Below are positions 8,626-19,436 of a DNA stretch of 64,000 nt, in pieces (the stretch's first letter is position 1; every line of letters begins with the position of its first letter). This DNA comes from Roseateles depolymerans (GTDB lineage: Bacteria > Pseudomonadota > Gammaproteobacteria > Burkholderiales > Burkholderiaceae_C). Location: NCBI GenBank assembly GCA_003241055.1, contig QFOD01000010.1, forward strand, positions 62,001 through 126,000. The letters are read 5' to 3'. Below the pieces are notes generated by a model. The model did not search any database and was not told the origin of the DNA. It worked only from the letters and a program-made list of their open reading frames with translations. A program made the translations under genes and the position numbers.

Positions 8626-9825
8626 TCAGGCGCCGCGCCGCTGCAGCGCCAGCGATGCGGCAAACACGCCCAGGCCACCGAGCGCCAGCAGCGCCCCCAC
8701 CCAGGCCGTCGACGTCCAGCCCAGGCCGGCCGTCACGGCCGCCCCGCCCAGCCAGGCGCCGAGCGCATTGGCCAGGTTGAAGGCCGAATGGTTGAGCGCC
8801 GCCGCCAGCGACTGCGCCTCGCCGGCCACGTCCATCAGCCGGATCTGCAATGCCGGGCCCAGGGCCACCAGCGTGCCCACCAGCAGCACGCCGAAGGCCC
8901 CGCTCACCGGATGGCCCGCCAGCAGCACGAAGCCGGCCAGCAGCAGCGCCGACCAGACCAGCACGCCGCCAATCGTGGTCATCAGCGAGCGGTCCGCCAG
9001 CCGTGAGCCGATCAGGTTGCCGCTCACCGTGCCCACGCCGAACAGCGCCAGCACCAGCGGCATCCAGGCCGCCGGCAGATGGCTGACCTCCAGCATGATG
9101 GGCTTCACGTAGCTGAACACGGCGAACATGCCGCCGAAGCCCACCGCGCCTATGCCCAGCGTCAGCCACACCTGCGGACGCGCCAGCGCGCCCAGCTCAC
9201 GCAACGGGCTGGCACCGCGCGGCGCCGGCAGATCGGGCACGCCGCGCCACACCAGGCCCACGGCCAGCAGCGCGATCAGCCCCACCAGCACGAAGGCCGC
9301 CCGCCAGCCCAGCGCCTCGCCCAAGCGCGCGGCCAGTGGCACGCCGGCCAGCGTCGACAGCGACAGCCCCAGCATCACCAGCCCCACCGCCCGGGCGCGC
9401 TGGCCATCGGGCGCCAGCCCCGCGGCCACCAGCGAGGCGACGCCGAAATAGGTGCCATGCGGCAGGCCGGTGAACAGCCGCAGCAGGCTCAGCGATGCAT
9501 AGCCCGGCGCCAGCGCGCTGGCGAAGTTGCCCAGCGCAAACACCGCCATCAACGCCATTAGCAGCGCGCGGCGCGGCCAGCGCGCGGTCAGCACCGCCAG
9601 CAGCGGGGCACCGACGACCACACCCAGCGCGTAGGCGCTGATGACATGCCCCGCCTCGGGAATGCTGACGCCAACATCGCTGGCCACCTCGGGCAGCAGT
9701 CCCATGATGACGAATTCGCCGGTGCCGATCGCAAAGCCGCCCACGCCCAGCGCGAGCACGACGCGCAGCAGGCCGCCGTCATCCGGCGCCGTGGCGGCCG
9801 GCAGAGAAGAAATGGAGGTGGTCAT
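8626..9825 (-). CDS. MFS transporter, DHA1 family
   Basis: 399 residues, twelve predicted helices, starting at an ATG. The first helix FAIGTGEFVIMGLLP is the diagnostic sequence of the AraJ/YdhP/NepI exporter group, and the loop WPRRALLMALMAVFALGN follows helix 2. It converges with the AraC-type regulator gene, 10 bp from its stop, and is a paralog of the MFS gene at 6308-7546 only in general family. Upstream lies a 19-bp perfect palindrome (9871-9889) that may control it. Substrate unknown. Confidence 0.9.
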   Translation of the reverse strand: MTTSISSLPAATAPDDGGLLRVVLALGVGGFAIGTGEFVIMGLLPEVASDVGVSIPEAGHVISAYALGVVVGAPLLAVLTARWPRRALLMALMAVFALGNFASALAPGYASLSLLRLFTGLPHGTYFGVASLVAAGLAPDGQRARAVGLVMLGLSLSTLAGVPLAARLGEALGWRAAFVLVGLIALLAVGLVWRGVPDLPAPRGASPLRELGALARPQVWLTLGIGAVGFGGMFAVFSYVKPIMLEVSHLPAAWMPLVLALFGVGTVSGNLIGSRLADRSLMTTIGGVLVWSALLLAGFVLLAGHPVSGAFGVLLVGTLVALGPALQIRLMDVAGEAQSLAAALNHSAFNLANALGAWLGGAAVTAGLGWTSTAWVGALLALGGLGVFAASLALQRRGA

Positions 9826-9870
9826 ACAGCGGCAGATAGCAACCCGTCAGTATGTCCGCCGCTGGAGCAC

Positions 9871-9889
9871 TTTGCTGCGTCGCAGCAAA
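9871..9889. promoter_or_regulatory. 19-bp perfect palindrome upstream of MFS gene and gmk
   Basis: TTTGCTGCG, a central T, then CGCAGCAAA: 9-bp arms with one central base. It lies 45 bp before the MFS start codon (minus strand) and 54 bp before gmk (plus strand). No T-run follows on either strand, so an operator is more likely than a terminator. The binding protein is unknown. Confidence 0.45.
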
Positions 9890-9905
9890 ATAGCCTGACG
9901 GGGCC

Positions 9906-9914
9906 GGCTAAAAT
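9906..9914 (+). promoter_or_regulatory. Probable -10 element of gmk (GGCTAAAAT)
   Basis: GGCTAAAAT ends 29 bases before the gmk ATG. The same nine bases recur at 10500-10508 before rpoZ, and GGCTAAAT occurs at 10869-10876 before spoT. The sequence fits a TAAAAT -10 hexamer, but no -35 is evident at the usual distance. Confidence 0.4.
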
Positions 9915-9943
9915 TCTTGCCAATCAAGGATTTAGCTAGATCA

Positions 9944-10564
9944 ATGGAATACCCCGGCAATCTGTTCGTCGTTGCGGCCCCGAGTGGCGCCGGCAAGTCC
10001 AGCCTCGTGAAGGCCCTGCTGGAACTGGATGCCAAGCTGGCGGTGTCGGTGTCGCACACCTCGCGTGCACCGCGCGGCCAGGAACAGCATGGCCGCGAGT
10101 ACTGGTTCATCGAACCCACCGAGTTCCGCGCGATGGTGGATCGTGGCGACTTCTTCGAATGGGCCGAGGTGCATGGCAACCTCTACGGCACCTCGCGCGC
10201 CGGCATCGAAGCCCGGCTGCAGAACGGTGAAGATGTGGTGCTGGAGATCGACTTCCAGGGCGCGCTGCAGATCAAGCAGCTGTTCCCGCACGCGGTGCTG
10301 ATCTTCATCCTGCCGCCCAGCTGGGACGAGCTGCGCCAGCGCCTGAACCGCCGTGGCGACACGGAACCCGAGGTCATCGCCCAACGCATGGAGAACGCCC
10401 GCCATGAGGTGGCGCAAGCCCAGCACTTCGATTTCGTCGTCGTGAATGCGGTGTTCGACACGGCTGTTTTCGACCTCAAGACCATCGTCCACGCGCAGCG
10501 GCTAAAATACGCCACCCAGCGCCGCAATCGCTCGGCCGTTTTCCAGGCCCTCGATCTGCCCTGA
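9944..10564 (+). CDS. gmk: Guanylate kinase
   Basis: 206 residues, typical length. It phosphorylates GMP to GDP with ATP, feeding GTP and (p)ppGpp pools. The P-loop is APSGAGKSSLVKALL at residues 9-23; the GMP-binding SHTSRAPRGQEQHGREYWF and the lid near residue 140 with LNRRGDTEPEVIAQRM are present. The ATG at 9944 is preferred over a TTG 27 bases upstream; AAGGA lies 13 bases before it, a long spacing. Followed by rpoZ and spoT, the usual betaproteobacterial order, and functionally coherent because Gmk and SpoT share guanine nucleotides. Confidence 0.97.
   Translation: MEYPGNLFVVAAPSGAGKSSLVKALLELDAKLAVSVSHTSRAPRGQEQHGREYWFIEPTEFRAMVDRGDFFEWAEVHGNLYGTSRAGIEARLQNGEDVVLEIDFQGALQIKQLFPHAVLIFILPPSWDELRQRLNRRGDTEPEVIAQRMENARHEVAQAQHFDFVVVNAVFDTAVFDLKTIVHAQRLKYATQRRNRSAVFQALDLP
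10500..10508 (+). promoter_or_regulatory. Putative internal promoter -10 for rpoZ (GGCTAAAAT)
   Basis: Identical to the motif before gmk, and located inside the gmk 3' end, 83 bases before the rpoZ ATG. No clear -35. Inferred from recurrence of the motif ahead of three consecutive genes. Confidence 0.35.
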
Positions 10565-10591
10565 CCGGCGCTTCACGCATACAGGAACACC

Positions 10592-10795
10592 ATGGCCCGC
10601 ATCACCGTCGAAGACTGCCTGCAGAAGATCCCGAACCGCTTCCAGCTCGTGCTGGCCGCGACCTATCGCGCCCGCATGCTGAGCCAGGGCCACAGCCCCA
10701 AGATCGACAGCAAGAACAAGCCCAGCGTCACGGCGCTGCGCGAGATCGCGGCCGGCGAAGTCGGCCTGGAGATGCTACGCCGCGTGCCGGTCTGA
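10592..10795 (+). CDS. rpoZ: RNA polymerase omega subunit
   Basis: 67 residues, the usual betaproteobacterial size. Omega helps fold and assemble the beta-prime subunit and contributes to one ppGpp binding site of RNA polymerase. The start MARITVEDCLQKIPNRFQLV is canonical, followed by AATYRARML and the conserved KPSVTALREIAAGEVGLEML. It sits 27 bp after gmk and is followed by a strong terminator that separates it from spoT. Confidence 0.97.
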   Translation: MARITVEDCLQKIPNRFQLVLAATYRARMLSQGHSPKIDSKNKPSVTALREIAAGEVGLEMLRRVPV

Positions 10796-10819
10796 GGCCT
10801 TTACAGCTTCGTCCAACGC

Positions 10820-10860
10820 CCGACGGGCGCCGAGGGAGACTTCGGCGCCCGTCGGCCTTT
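10820..10860 (+). terminator. Intrinsic terminator after rpoZ
   Basis: A perfect 14-bp stem (10820-10833 with 10842-10855), an 8-base loop, then CCTTTTG. The stem is very GC-rich and symmetric. It lies 25 bases after the rpoZ stop codon and ends gmk-rpoZ transcription, so spoT probably relies partly on its own promoter. Confidence 0.85.
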
Positions 10861-10883
10861 TGGGCTTAGGCTAAATTCGCTGC

Positions 10884-13131
<2,248 letters not shown>

Positions 13132-13154
<23 letters not shown>

Positions 13155-13692
13155 CGTCCACCACCTCGATGCGCTCCACGCCCACGGGCGTGACGAGGTT
13201 GAGCTCATCGCCCACACGGGCCTTCAGCAGCGTGCGTGCGATGGGCGAAACCCAGCTCACCTCCCCGGCTAGGCTGTCGGACTCGTCGATGCCCTTGATG
13301 GTCACGGTGCGCTCGTCGCCCCGCGCGTTCGCATAGGTCACGGTGGCGCCGAAGAACACCTGCTCGGAGCCGTGGTGGACGCTCGGGTCCACCACCTCGG
13401 CGATGTCCAGCCGCTTGGTCAGGAAGCGCAGCCGGCGGTCGATCTCGCGCAGCCGCTTCTTGCCGTAGAGGTAGTCGCCGTTCTCCGAGCGATCGCCGTT
13501 CTTGGCCGCCCAGGACACGGTCTCCACCATCTTGGGGCGCTCCTCATCGATCAGCGTCATGAACTCCGCGCGCAGCCGCGCATAGCCGACCGGCGTCATG
13601 TAGTTGCGCGATCCGGCCGGCAGCGACGGCAGCGAGGGGCCGTCCTCGTCATCGTCGGCCGCATCGCTTTCCTTGGTGAAGGCTTTGCTCAA
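13132..13692 (-). CDS. greB: Transcription elongation factor GreB
   Basis: 186 residues from a TTG at 13692. This start is chosen because AGGAGAG lies 7-9 bases before it and it gives the canonical N-terminus (M)SKAFTKESD; a longer frame to 13743 adds only an unrelated Arg/Gly-rich lead. GreB enters the RNA polymerase secondary channel and stimulates cleavage of backtracked RNA. The coiled-coil holds NYMTPVGYARLRAEF and the acidic tip NGDRSENGDYLYGK; the C-terminal globular domain carries VGDELNLVTPVG. An acidic insert DAADDDEDG follows the start. It converges on spoT with overlapping 3' ends. Confidence 0.95.
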
Positions 13693-13765
13693 GGGACTCT
13701 CTCCTGTCTCGGATGCGGGCCGGCCCCGAGGGTCGCGGCGCATCGCTCATGCGAGCATTGTCGCC

Positions 13766-14803
13766 ATGCATGCACCCACCCGCGGCCCGCTGGCGGGCCT
13801 CAGCGTCGTCGAGATGGCCGGCATCGGCCCCTGCCCGCTGGCCGGCATGCTGCTGGCCGACCTGGGCGCGCAGGTCACCATGATCGCGCGGCCCGGCCCG
13901 CCGGCCATAGCCACCGGGCAGCTGCTGGACCGCGGCAAGCAGCGCCTGGTGCTGGACCTGAAGCAGCCGCAAGACCTGGCCCGCGCACGCGCGCTGATCG
14001 CGCAGGCCGACGCGCTGATCGAGGGCTTCCGCCCCGGCGTGATGGAGCGCCTGGGCCTGGGGCCCGAGCAGTTCGAGGCCGCACACCCGCGCCTGGTCTA
14101 CGGCCGCGTGACCGGCTGGGGCCAGACCGGCCCGCTGGCCCAGGCCCCCGGCCACGACATCAACTATGTGGCGCTCACCGGCGTGATGAGCATTGCCGCA
14201 CGGGCCGGCACCGTGCCCAGCCTGCCGGCCACCCTGATCGGCGACATGGGCGGCGGCGCGATGTTCCTGGCCTTCGGCCTGATGTGCGCGCTGTGGGAGG
14301 CCCAGCGCAGCGGCCGCGGCCAGGTGGTGGACGCCGCGATGGTGGACGGCGTGGGCGCTCTGTCCGCACTGCTGCACTCGCTGCGCGCGGCGGGCCGCTG
14401 GAGCGACGACCCGGCACGGAACGTCTTCCTGCATGCCGCCCCCTTCTACGACGCCTTCGAATGCGCGGACGGCCGCCACATCACGCTGGGCGCGCTGGAG
14501 CCACCCTTCTACGCCGAGCTGCTGCGCCGCCTGGGCCTGCACGACGTGGACCCCGCCGCCCAGCACGAGCACACGGCCTGGCCCGCGCTGCGCGCGCGCA
14601 TCGCCGCCCGCATCCGCGAGCAGCCCCAGGCGCACTGGTGCGAGCAGCTGGAGGGCAGCGACGTCTGCTTCGCACCGGTGCTGACGCTGGCCGAGGCAGC
14701 ACTGCACCCCCAGGCGCAGGCCCGCGGCAGCTACCGGCAGCGCGACGGCTATTGGGAGCCAGCACCCGCACCGCGCTTCTCGCGCAGCGGCTGGCGCGAC
14801 TGA
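13766..14803 (+). CDS. CaiB/BaiF CoA-transferase family protein, probable alpha-methylacyl-CoA racemase
   Basis: 345 residues from the ATG at 13766 (MHAPTRGPLAGLSVVEM). Family III CoA-transferase fold. The racemase subgroup is indicated by VTGWGQTGPLAQAPGHDINY (His of GHDINY) and the later GDMGGGAM containing the catalytic Asp, both matching bacterial Mcr/AMACR rather than formyl-CoA transferases. The reaction would interconvert (2R)- and (2S)-methylacyl-CoA in branched fatty acid breakdown. Upstream in-frame sequence overlaps greB and is not used. It converges on ackA. The substrate is not certain. Confidence 0.85.
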   Translation: MHAPTRGPLAGLSVVEMAGIGPCPLAGMLLADLGAQVTMIARPGPPAIATGQLLDRGKQRLVLDLKQPQDLARARALIAQADALIEGFRPGVMERLGLGPEQFEAAHPRLVYGRVTGWGQTGPLAQAPGHDINYVALTGVMSIAARAGTVPSLPATLIGDMGGGAMFLAFGLMCALWEAQRSGRGQVVDAAMVDGVGALSALLHSLRAAGRWSDDPARNVFLHAAPFYDAFECADGRHITLGALEPPFYAELLRRLGLHDVDPAAQHEHTAWPALRARIAARIREQPQAHWCEQLEGSDVCFAPVLTLAEAALHPQAQARGSYRQRDGYWEPAPAPRFSRSGWRD

Positions 14804-14843
14804 GCCGCCGGGGGCAGCAGGCCCAAGCCGGCTCAAGCCTGCT

Positions 14844-16043
14844 TCAGGCCGTCTGGCGGGCCAGCAGCGCCCGCGCCTGCTCGGCGATGACGCGCTCCTC
14901 GTCCGTCGGGATCACATGCACGGCCACGCCACTGTCCTCGCGGCTGATGCGCTCGGCATGAGCGAGGTTGGCCGCCTCGTCCAGCTCCAGGCCCAGCCAG
15001 GCCAGACGGCTGCACACCATTGCGCGCAGCCGGGCATCGTGCTCGCCGATGCCGGCGGTGAACACCAGCGCATCCAGGCCCTGCAGCGAGGTGGCCAGCC
15101 GCCCCACCTCGCCGGCGCAGCGCAGCGCGAACAGTTCCAGCGCCTCGCGCGCCGCCGGCTCGGGGCTGGCCTCCAGCGTGCGTATGTCGGCGCTCAGGCC
15201 CGACACGCCCAGCAGGCCGCTGCGGTGGTAGAGCAGGTCCTCCACCTCGGCCGTGCTCAGGCCCTGAGCCCGCTGCAGGTAGAGCACCACGCCGGCATCC
15301 AGCGCGCCGCTGCGCGTGGCCATGGGCACGCCGTCCAGCGTGGAGAAGCCCATGCTGGAGTCGACGCTGCGCCCGCCCTGCATGGCGCACAGGCTGGCAC
15401 CACTGCCCAGATGGGCCGCCACCACCCGGCCGGAGGCCAGCTGCGGATGGCGGCGCGCCAGCTCGGCTGCGATGTAGCTGTAGGACAGGCCATGGAAGCC
15501 ATAGCGCCGCACGCCCTGGTCATGCAGCGCGCGCGGCAATGCGAAACGGCGCACCAGGTCCGACTGGCTGGTGTGGAAGGCGGTGTCGAAGGACACCGTC
15601 TGCGCCAGCGCCGGCCGCTGGCGGCGCAGCGCCCGCACCAGCTTCAGGCTGTGCCCCTGGTGCAGCGGCGCCAGCGGCACCAGGGCCTCCAGCTCGGCCA
15701 GCACGGCGTCGTCCACCCGCGCCGGCCCGGTGAAGTGCAGGCCGCCGTGCACGACGCGGTGGCCCGCGCCGGCCAGCTCGCCCAGCGATTCGTGCGCCTC
15801 CAGCTGCGCCAGCAGCGCCTCCAGCACCTCGTCCAGCGACTCGGTAACCGGCGCCTCCAGCGGCAGCTCGCTGTGCTGCTCGCCATGCGCCAGCAGCAGG
15901 CGCAGCGGCTGGCGGCGCAGGTCGACGTGGCCGCGCGCCACCGGCGTCAGCTCATGATGGCTGAGCCGGTAGATGGCCAGCTTGATGGACGAGGAGCCGG
16001 CGTTCAGCGCCAGCCACAGGCCCGCATCCAGCGGCGCGCTCAT
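14844..16043 (-). CDS. ackA: Acetate kinase
   Basis: 399 residues, normal length. It interconverts acetyl phosphate plus ADP with acetate plus ATP. Visible landmarks: LALNAGSSSIKLAIY at the N-terminus (Asn and Ser for substrate), GHRVVHGGLHF with the catalytic Arg, SFDTAFH with catalytic Asp, YGFHGLSY with His, LGSGASLCA in the nucleotide site, and TDEERVIAEQA near the C-terminus with the metal-binding Glu. Its start overlaps the stop of the phosphotransacetylase gene by 4 bp (ATGA), implying translational coupling. Confidence 0.96.
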   Translation of the reverse strand: MSAPLDAGLWLALNAGSSSIKLAIYRLSHHELTPVARGHVDLRRQPLRLLLAHGEQHSELPLEAPVTESLDEVLEALLAQLEAHESLGELAGAGHRVVHGGLHFTGPARVDDAVLAELEALVPLAPLHQGHSLKLVRALRRQRPALAQTVSFDTAFHTSQSDLVRRFALPRALHDQGVRRYGFHGLSYSYIAAELARRHPQLASGRVVAAHLGSGASLCAMQGGRSVDSSMGFSTLDGVPMATRSGALDAGVVLYLQRAQGLSTAEVEDLLYHRSGLLGVSGLSADIRTLEASPEPAAREALELFALRCAGEVGRLATSLQGLDALVFTAGIGEHDARLRAMVCSRLAWLGLELDEAANLAHAERISREDSGVAVHVIPTDEERVIAEQARALLARQTA

Positions 16044-17437
16044 GCGCCCACCCGCTGGCTGCGCGCGGCCACCAGGCAGGCCAGCGCGGACGAGGCCAGG
16101 CGCACGCTGACCGAGTCGGCCCGGCTGGTCAGGATGATGGGCACGCGCGCGCCCACGGCCAGCCCGGCGGCATCGGCGCCGGCCAGGTAGATGAGCTGCT
16201 TGGCCAGCATGTTGCCGGCCTCCAGATCGGGCACCAGCAGGATGTCGGCATCGCCGGCCACCGGCGAGACGATGGCCTTGGTCTGCGCCGCGGCCAGGCT
16301 GATCGCGTTGTCGAAGGCCAGCGGCCCGTCCACCAGCGCGCCGGTGATCTGGCCGCGCGCCGCCATCACGCTGAGTGCCGCCGCATCCAGCGTGGCGGGC
16401 ATGGCCGGGTTCACCGTTTCCACGGCGGCCAGCACGGCCACCTTGGGCTGGGCCACGCCCATCACGTGCAGCAGGTCGATCGCGTTCTGGCAGATGTCGC
16501 GCTTGTGGGCCAGCGTGGGCGCGATGTTGATGGCGGCATCGGTCACCAGCAGCGGCTTGCGGTAGCTGGGCACGTCCATCAGGTAGACATGGCTGATGCG
16601 CCGGCCGGTGTGCAGGCCGGAGTCGGGCGCCACCACCGCGCCCAGCAGCTCGTCGGTGTGCAGGCTGCCCTTCATCAGCGCGGCCACGCGGCCCTGCACG
16701 GCCATCTGCACGGCCAGGGAGGCCGCCGCATGGCTGTGCGGCGCGTCGACGATCTCCAGCTCCTGCAGCGACAGGCCCGCCGCGTCGGCCGTGGCCTGGA
16801 TCCTCGCCGTGGGGCCCACCAGCACCGGCAGCAGCAACTCCTGGTCACGGGCCTCCAGCGCGGCGCGCAGCGCATCGGCCGAACAGGGGTGGACGACCGC
16901 CGTGGGCAGCGGCCCGAGGCTGCGCGCCTGCTTCAGGATCTGCGCATAGCCATCGTGGCGCTGCACCGCCGCCGTCGGCACGGGCATGCGCGGCCAGCTG
17001 ACCGGCTCGCGCGGCGCCAGCACCAGGGCCTGGCCGCTGAGCACCACCTCGCCCTGCTGGTTCACGCAGCGGGTGTCCAGCGAGACGCGGCCCTTGGCCT
17101 CGTCCTTGGACAGCACGGTGACGGTCGCGGTGATGGTGTCGCCCGGCGACACCGGCCGGCTGAAGCGCAGTTCCTGGCCCAGGTAGATGGTGCCCGGCCC
17201 CGGCAGCTCGGTGCCCAGCACCGCGGACACCAGCGCCCCGGTCCACATGCCGTGCACGATGACATGGCCGAAACGGTCGCCCGCGGCGAAGGCCGGGTCC
17301 ATGTGGGCGGGATTGACGTCGCCGGACAGCGCGGCGAAGAGGCCGATGTCCTGCTCGCTGGCGACGCGGGTCAGCGAGGCCGACTCGCCCACCTGCAGCT
17401 GGTCGAAAGTGCGGTTGCGCAGCAGCTCCTGATTCAT
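16040..17437 (-). CDS. Bifunctional (R)-enoyl-CoA hydratase (MaoC) / phosphate acetyltransferase
   Basis: 465 residues in two domains. Residues 1-150 form a MaoC-like hot-dog domain with the hydratase motif SGDVNPAHMDPAFA and FGHVIVHGMW, keeping the Asp and His of (R)-specific hydratases. Residues from about 165 to the end are a phosphotransacetylase domain, with HPCSADALRAALEA, the GSLHTDELLGAVV stretch, MDVPSYRKPLLVTDAAINI and a C-terminal TSRADSVSVRLAS. It is placed between phaC and ackA: the hydratase half could supply (R)-3-hydroxyacyl-CoA to the polymerase, and the PTA half acetyl phosphate to AckA. This fusion is known in Burkholderiales. Confidence 0.93.
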   Translation of the reverse strand: MNQELLRNRTFDQLQVGESASLTRVASEQDIGLFAALSGDVNPAHMDPAFAAGDRFGHVIVHGMWTGALVSAVLGTELPGPGTIYLGQELRFSRPVSPGDTITATVTVLSKDEAKGRVSLDTRCVNQQGEVVLSGQALVLAPREPVSWPRMPVPTAAVQRHDGYAQILKQARSLGPLPTAVVHPCSADALRAALEARDQELLLPVLVGPTARIQATADAAGLSLQELEIVDAPHSHAAASLAVQMAVQGRVAALMKGSLHTDELLGAVVAPDSGLHTGRRISHVYLMDVPSYRKPLLVTDAAINIAPTLAHKRDICQNAIDLLHVMGVAQPKVAVLAAVETVNPAMPATLDAAALSVMAARGQITGALVDGPLAFDNAISLAAAQTKAIVSPVAGDADILLVPDLEAGNMLAKQLIYLAGADAAGLAVGARVPIILTSRADSVSVRLASSALACLVAARSQRVGA

Positions 17438-17452
17438 CGTTTGCCCCCTCGC

Positions 17453-19156
17453 TCAGCGTTGCAGCACGTACTGGCCCGGCGCGTCGTCCAGCGCGCGCCG
17501 GCCCTTGCCGCCCATCGCCGGCGGCGCCACCTCGCGCCCGCTGCCCTGGGCCACCAGCCAGGCCTGCCAGGCCGGCCACCACGAGCCCTCGTGGCTGGGC
17601 GCCGCGGCCATCCACTCGTCGGCGCTGACGCAGTGGCCGCCGGCGGGCCGGGTCGCCAGCCGGTAGTGACGATGCGGGTGGCCCGGTTCGTTGACGATGC
17701 CGGCGTTGTGACCGCCATTGGTCAGCGCGAAGGTGACGTCGGCGTCGCTCAGGTAGTGGATCTTGTAGACCGACTTCCACGGCGCGACATGGTCGCGCTC
17801 CGTGCCCACCGCAAAGATCGGCAGCTTCAGGTTCTGCAGCTGCAGCGGCTCGCCATCCACCAGGTAGCGGCCGGCGGCCAGGTCGTTGTCCAGGAACAGG
17901 CGCTTCAGATACTCGGTGTGCATGCGGTAGGGCATGCGCGTGGCATCGGCGTTCCAGGCCATCAGGTCGATCATGGGCGTGCGCTCACCCATCAGGTAGT
18001 CATGCACCATGTGCGACCAGATCAGGTCGCGCGACTGCAGCATCTGGAAGGCGCCGGCCATCTGCTCGGCCTTGAGGTAGCCGCGCTGCCACATCATGCT
18101 GTCCAGCATGTGCAGCTGCGAGGCATCGATGAACAGGCCCAGCTCGCCGGGCTCGGTGAAGTCGGTCTGCGCCGCCAGCAGCGTGAGGCTGGCCAGCCGC
18201 TCGTCCTCCGCCCGCGCCATGGCCGCCGCCGCGATGGACAGCAGCGTGCCGCCCAGGCAGTAGCCCGTCGCATGCACGCGGGCCTTGGGCTGGATGCGGC
18301 CGATCTCGTCCAGCGCCGCCATCACGCCAAGCTCGCGGTAGTCGTCCATGCCGAGCTCACGGTCGGCCTCGTCGACGTTGCGCCAGGAGATGCAGTAGAC
18401 CGTGTGCCCCTGCGACACCAGCCAGCGCACCAGCGAGTTGTGCGGCGACAGGTCGAGGATGTAGTACTTCATGATCCAGGCCGGCACGATCAGCACCGGC
18501 TCGGCCTGCACGCTGGTCGTGGTGGGCGCGTACTGGATCAGCTCGATCAGCCGGTTGCGCAGTACCACCTTGCCCGGCGTGACTGCCACGTCCCGGCCGA
18601 CCGCAAAGGCGTCGGTGCCTTCGAGGGGCTGCTGGCTCACGGCCCGCTGCATGTCCTGCCCCCAGTTCAGCGCGCCGCGCCACAGGTTGAGTCCGCCTTC
18701 GGCCAGCGTGCGCTGCACCACCTCGGGGTTGGCCCAGGGCAGGTTGGACGGCGACCACATGTCCAGCAGCTGCCGGCCCGCAAAGTTCACCAGCGCCTCA
18801 TGGTGCGCCTGCATGCCCGGCACCGCATGCGTGGCGCCCTGCCACCAGCGCTGGCACTGCAGGAAGCCGTCGGCCCAGGCACGATAGGGCTGCTGCTGCC
18901 AGGCCGGCGTCGCAAAGCGCGAATCGGCCGCCAGGGCCTCGTCGCTGGTGGGGCTGCCGGCGCTCAGCAGCAGCTCCAGCCGCTTGCCGGGCGCCGCGGC
19001 CAGATGGCTGGCCCAGTCGGCCCAGGCCAGCATCATGGACTCCGGCGACAGCCCGCCGGTCCAGCGGGCCAGCTGGGCTTCACGCCAGCGGTCCAGATCC
19101 GCAAAGGGGGCATCCTGTGAAGTGGAATGGGAGGAACCGGCAGCCGTTGAGCTCAT
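17453..19156 (-). CDS. phaC: Poly(R)-hydroxyalkanoate synthase, class I
   Basis: 567 residues, right for a class I synthase. It polymerises (R)-3-hydroxyacyl-CoA into PHA granules. The lipase-box-like GYCLGGTLL near residue 299 holds the catalytic Cys; the catalytic Asp lies in MAWNADATRMP or nearby and the His in GGHNAGIVNEPGH. The N-terminal PHA synthase domain includes WDMWSPSNLPWANPEV-like sequence (LDMWSPSNLPWANPEV). It is followed after 15 bp by the MaoC-PTA fusion and ackA. An FNR-like site and a palindrome lie 93-129 bp upstream of its ATG. Confidence 0.94.
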   Translation of the reverse strand: MSSTAAGSSHSTSQDAPFADLDRWREAQLARWTGGLSPESMMLAWADWASHLAAAPGKRLELLLSAGSPTSDEALAADSRFATPAWQQQPYRAWADGFLQCQRWWQGATHAVPGMQAHHEALVNFAGRQLLDMWSPSNLPWANPEVVQRTLAEGGLNLWRGALNWGQDMQRAVSQQPLEGTDAFAVGRDVAVTPGKVVLRNRLIELIQYAPTTTSVQAEPVLIVPAWIMKYYILDLSPHNSLVRWLVSQGHTVYCISWRNVDEADRELGMDDYRELGVMAALDEIGRIQPKARVHATGYCLGGTLLSIAAAAMARAEDERLASLTLLAAQTDFTEPGELGLFIDASQLHMLDSMMWQRGYLKAEQMAGAFQMLQSRDLIWSHMVHDYLMGERTPMIDLMAWNADATRMPYRMHTEYLKRLFLDNDLAAGRYLVDGEPLQLQNLKLPIFAVGTERDHVAPWKSVYKIHYLSDADVTFALTNGGHNAGIVNEPGHPHRHYRLATRPAGGHCVSADEWMAAAPSHEGSWWPAWQAWLVAQGSGREVAPPAMGGKGRRALDDAPGQYVLQR

Positions 19157-19248
19157 CGCTTGGGGAGCGGCGCCGCACCGGCGCTGGGCCAGCGGTGACC
19201 GCCAGGATTGGAGACGCCCCCATCTTCGCGGCCGCTCATGTCCGCAAC

Positions 19249-19262
19249 TTGACTTAGCTCAA
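19249..19262. promoter_or_regulatory. FNR/ANR-like binding site
   Basis: TTGACTTAGCTCAA matches the FNR/ANR core TTGA-N6-TCAA. It is 92 bp upstream of phaC (minus strand) and 174 bp from the membrane-protein gene (plus strand). If functional it would couple PHA and acetate metabolism to oxygen. Similar sites by chance are possible; the assignment is inferred. Confidence 0.45.
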
Positions 19263-19269
19263 GGCTCTT

Positions 19270-19285
19270 CCGACTCGCGAGTCGG
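19270..19285. promoter_or_regulatory. 16-bp perfect palindrome upstream of phaC
   Basis: CCGACTCGCGAGTCGG is a full palindrome 8 bases beyond the FNR-like site. Such an uninterrupted palindrome between divergent genes suggests an operator for a dimeric regulator; which one is unknown. The rest of the 280-bp gap (19157-19436) holds no gene I can support. Confidence 0.35.
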
Positions 19286-19436
19286 TTTCAGGGTTATCCA
19301 GCGATTTGGGCGTTATCTACGCCTTTCGACCTAGGCTGGCCACACCCTGAGGCACTGGGGGCACCGCCGGGCCGGGGCCACCATGCGGCGGTCGGAGCCG
19401 CGGCGCCGTGCCGTGGCCCTTGCCGGGAGCTGGACC

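Noticed and set aside
16466..19120. An 884-codon plus-strand open frame
   Set aside because: Antisense to phaC and the MaoC-PTA fusion, whose motifs are clear on the minus strand.
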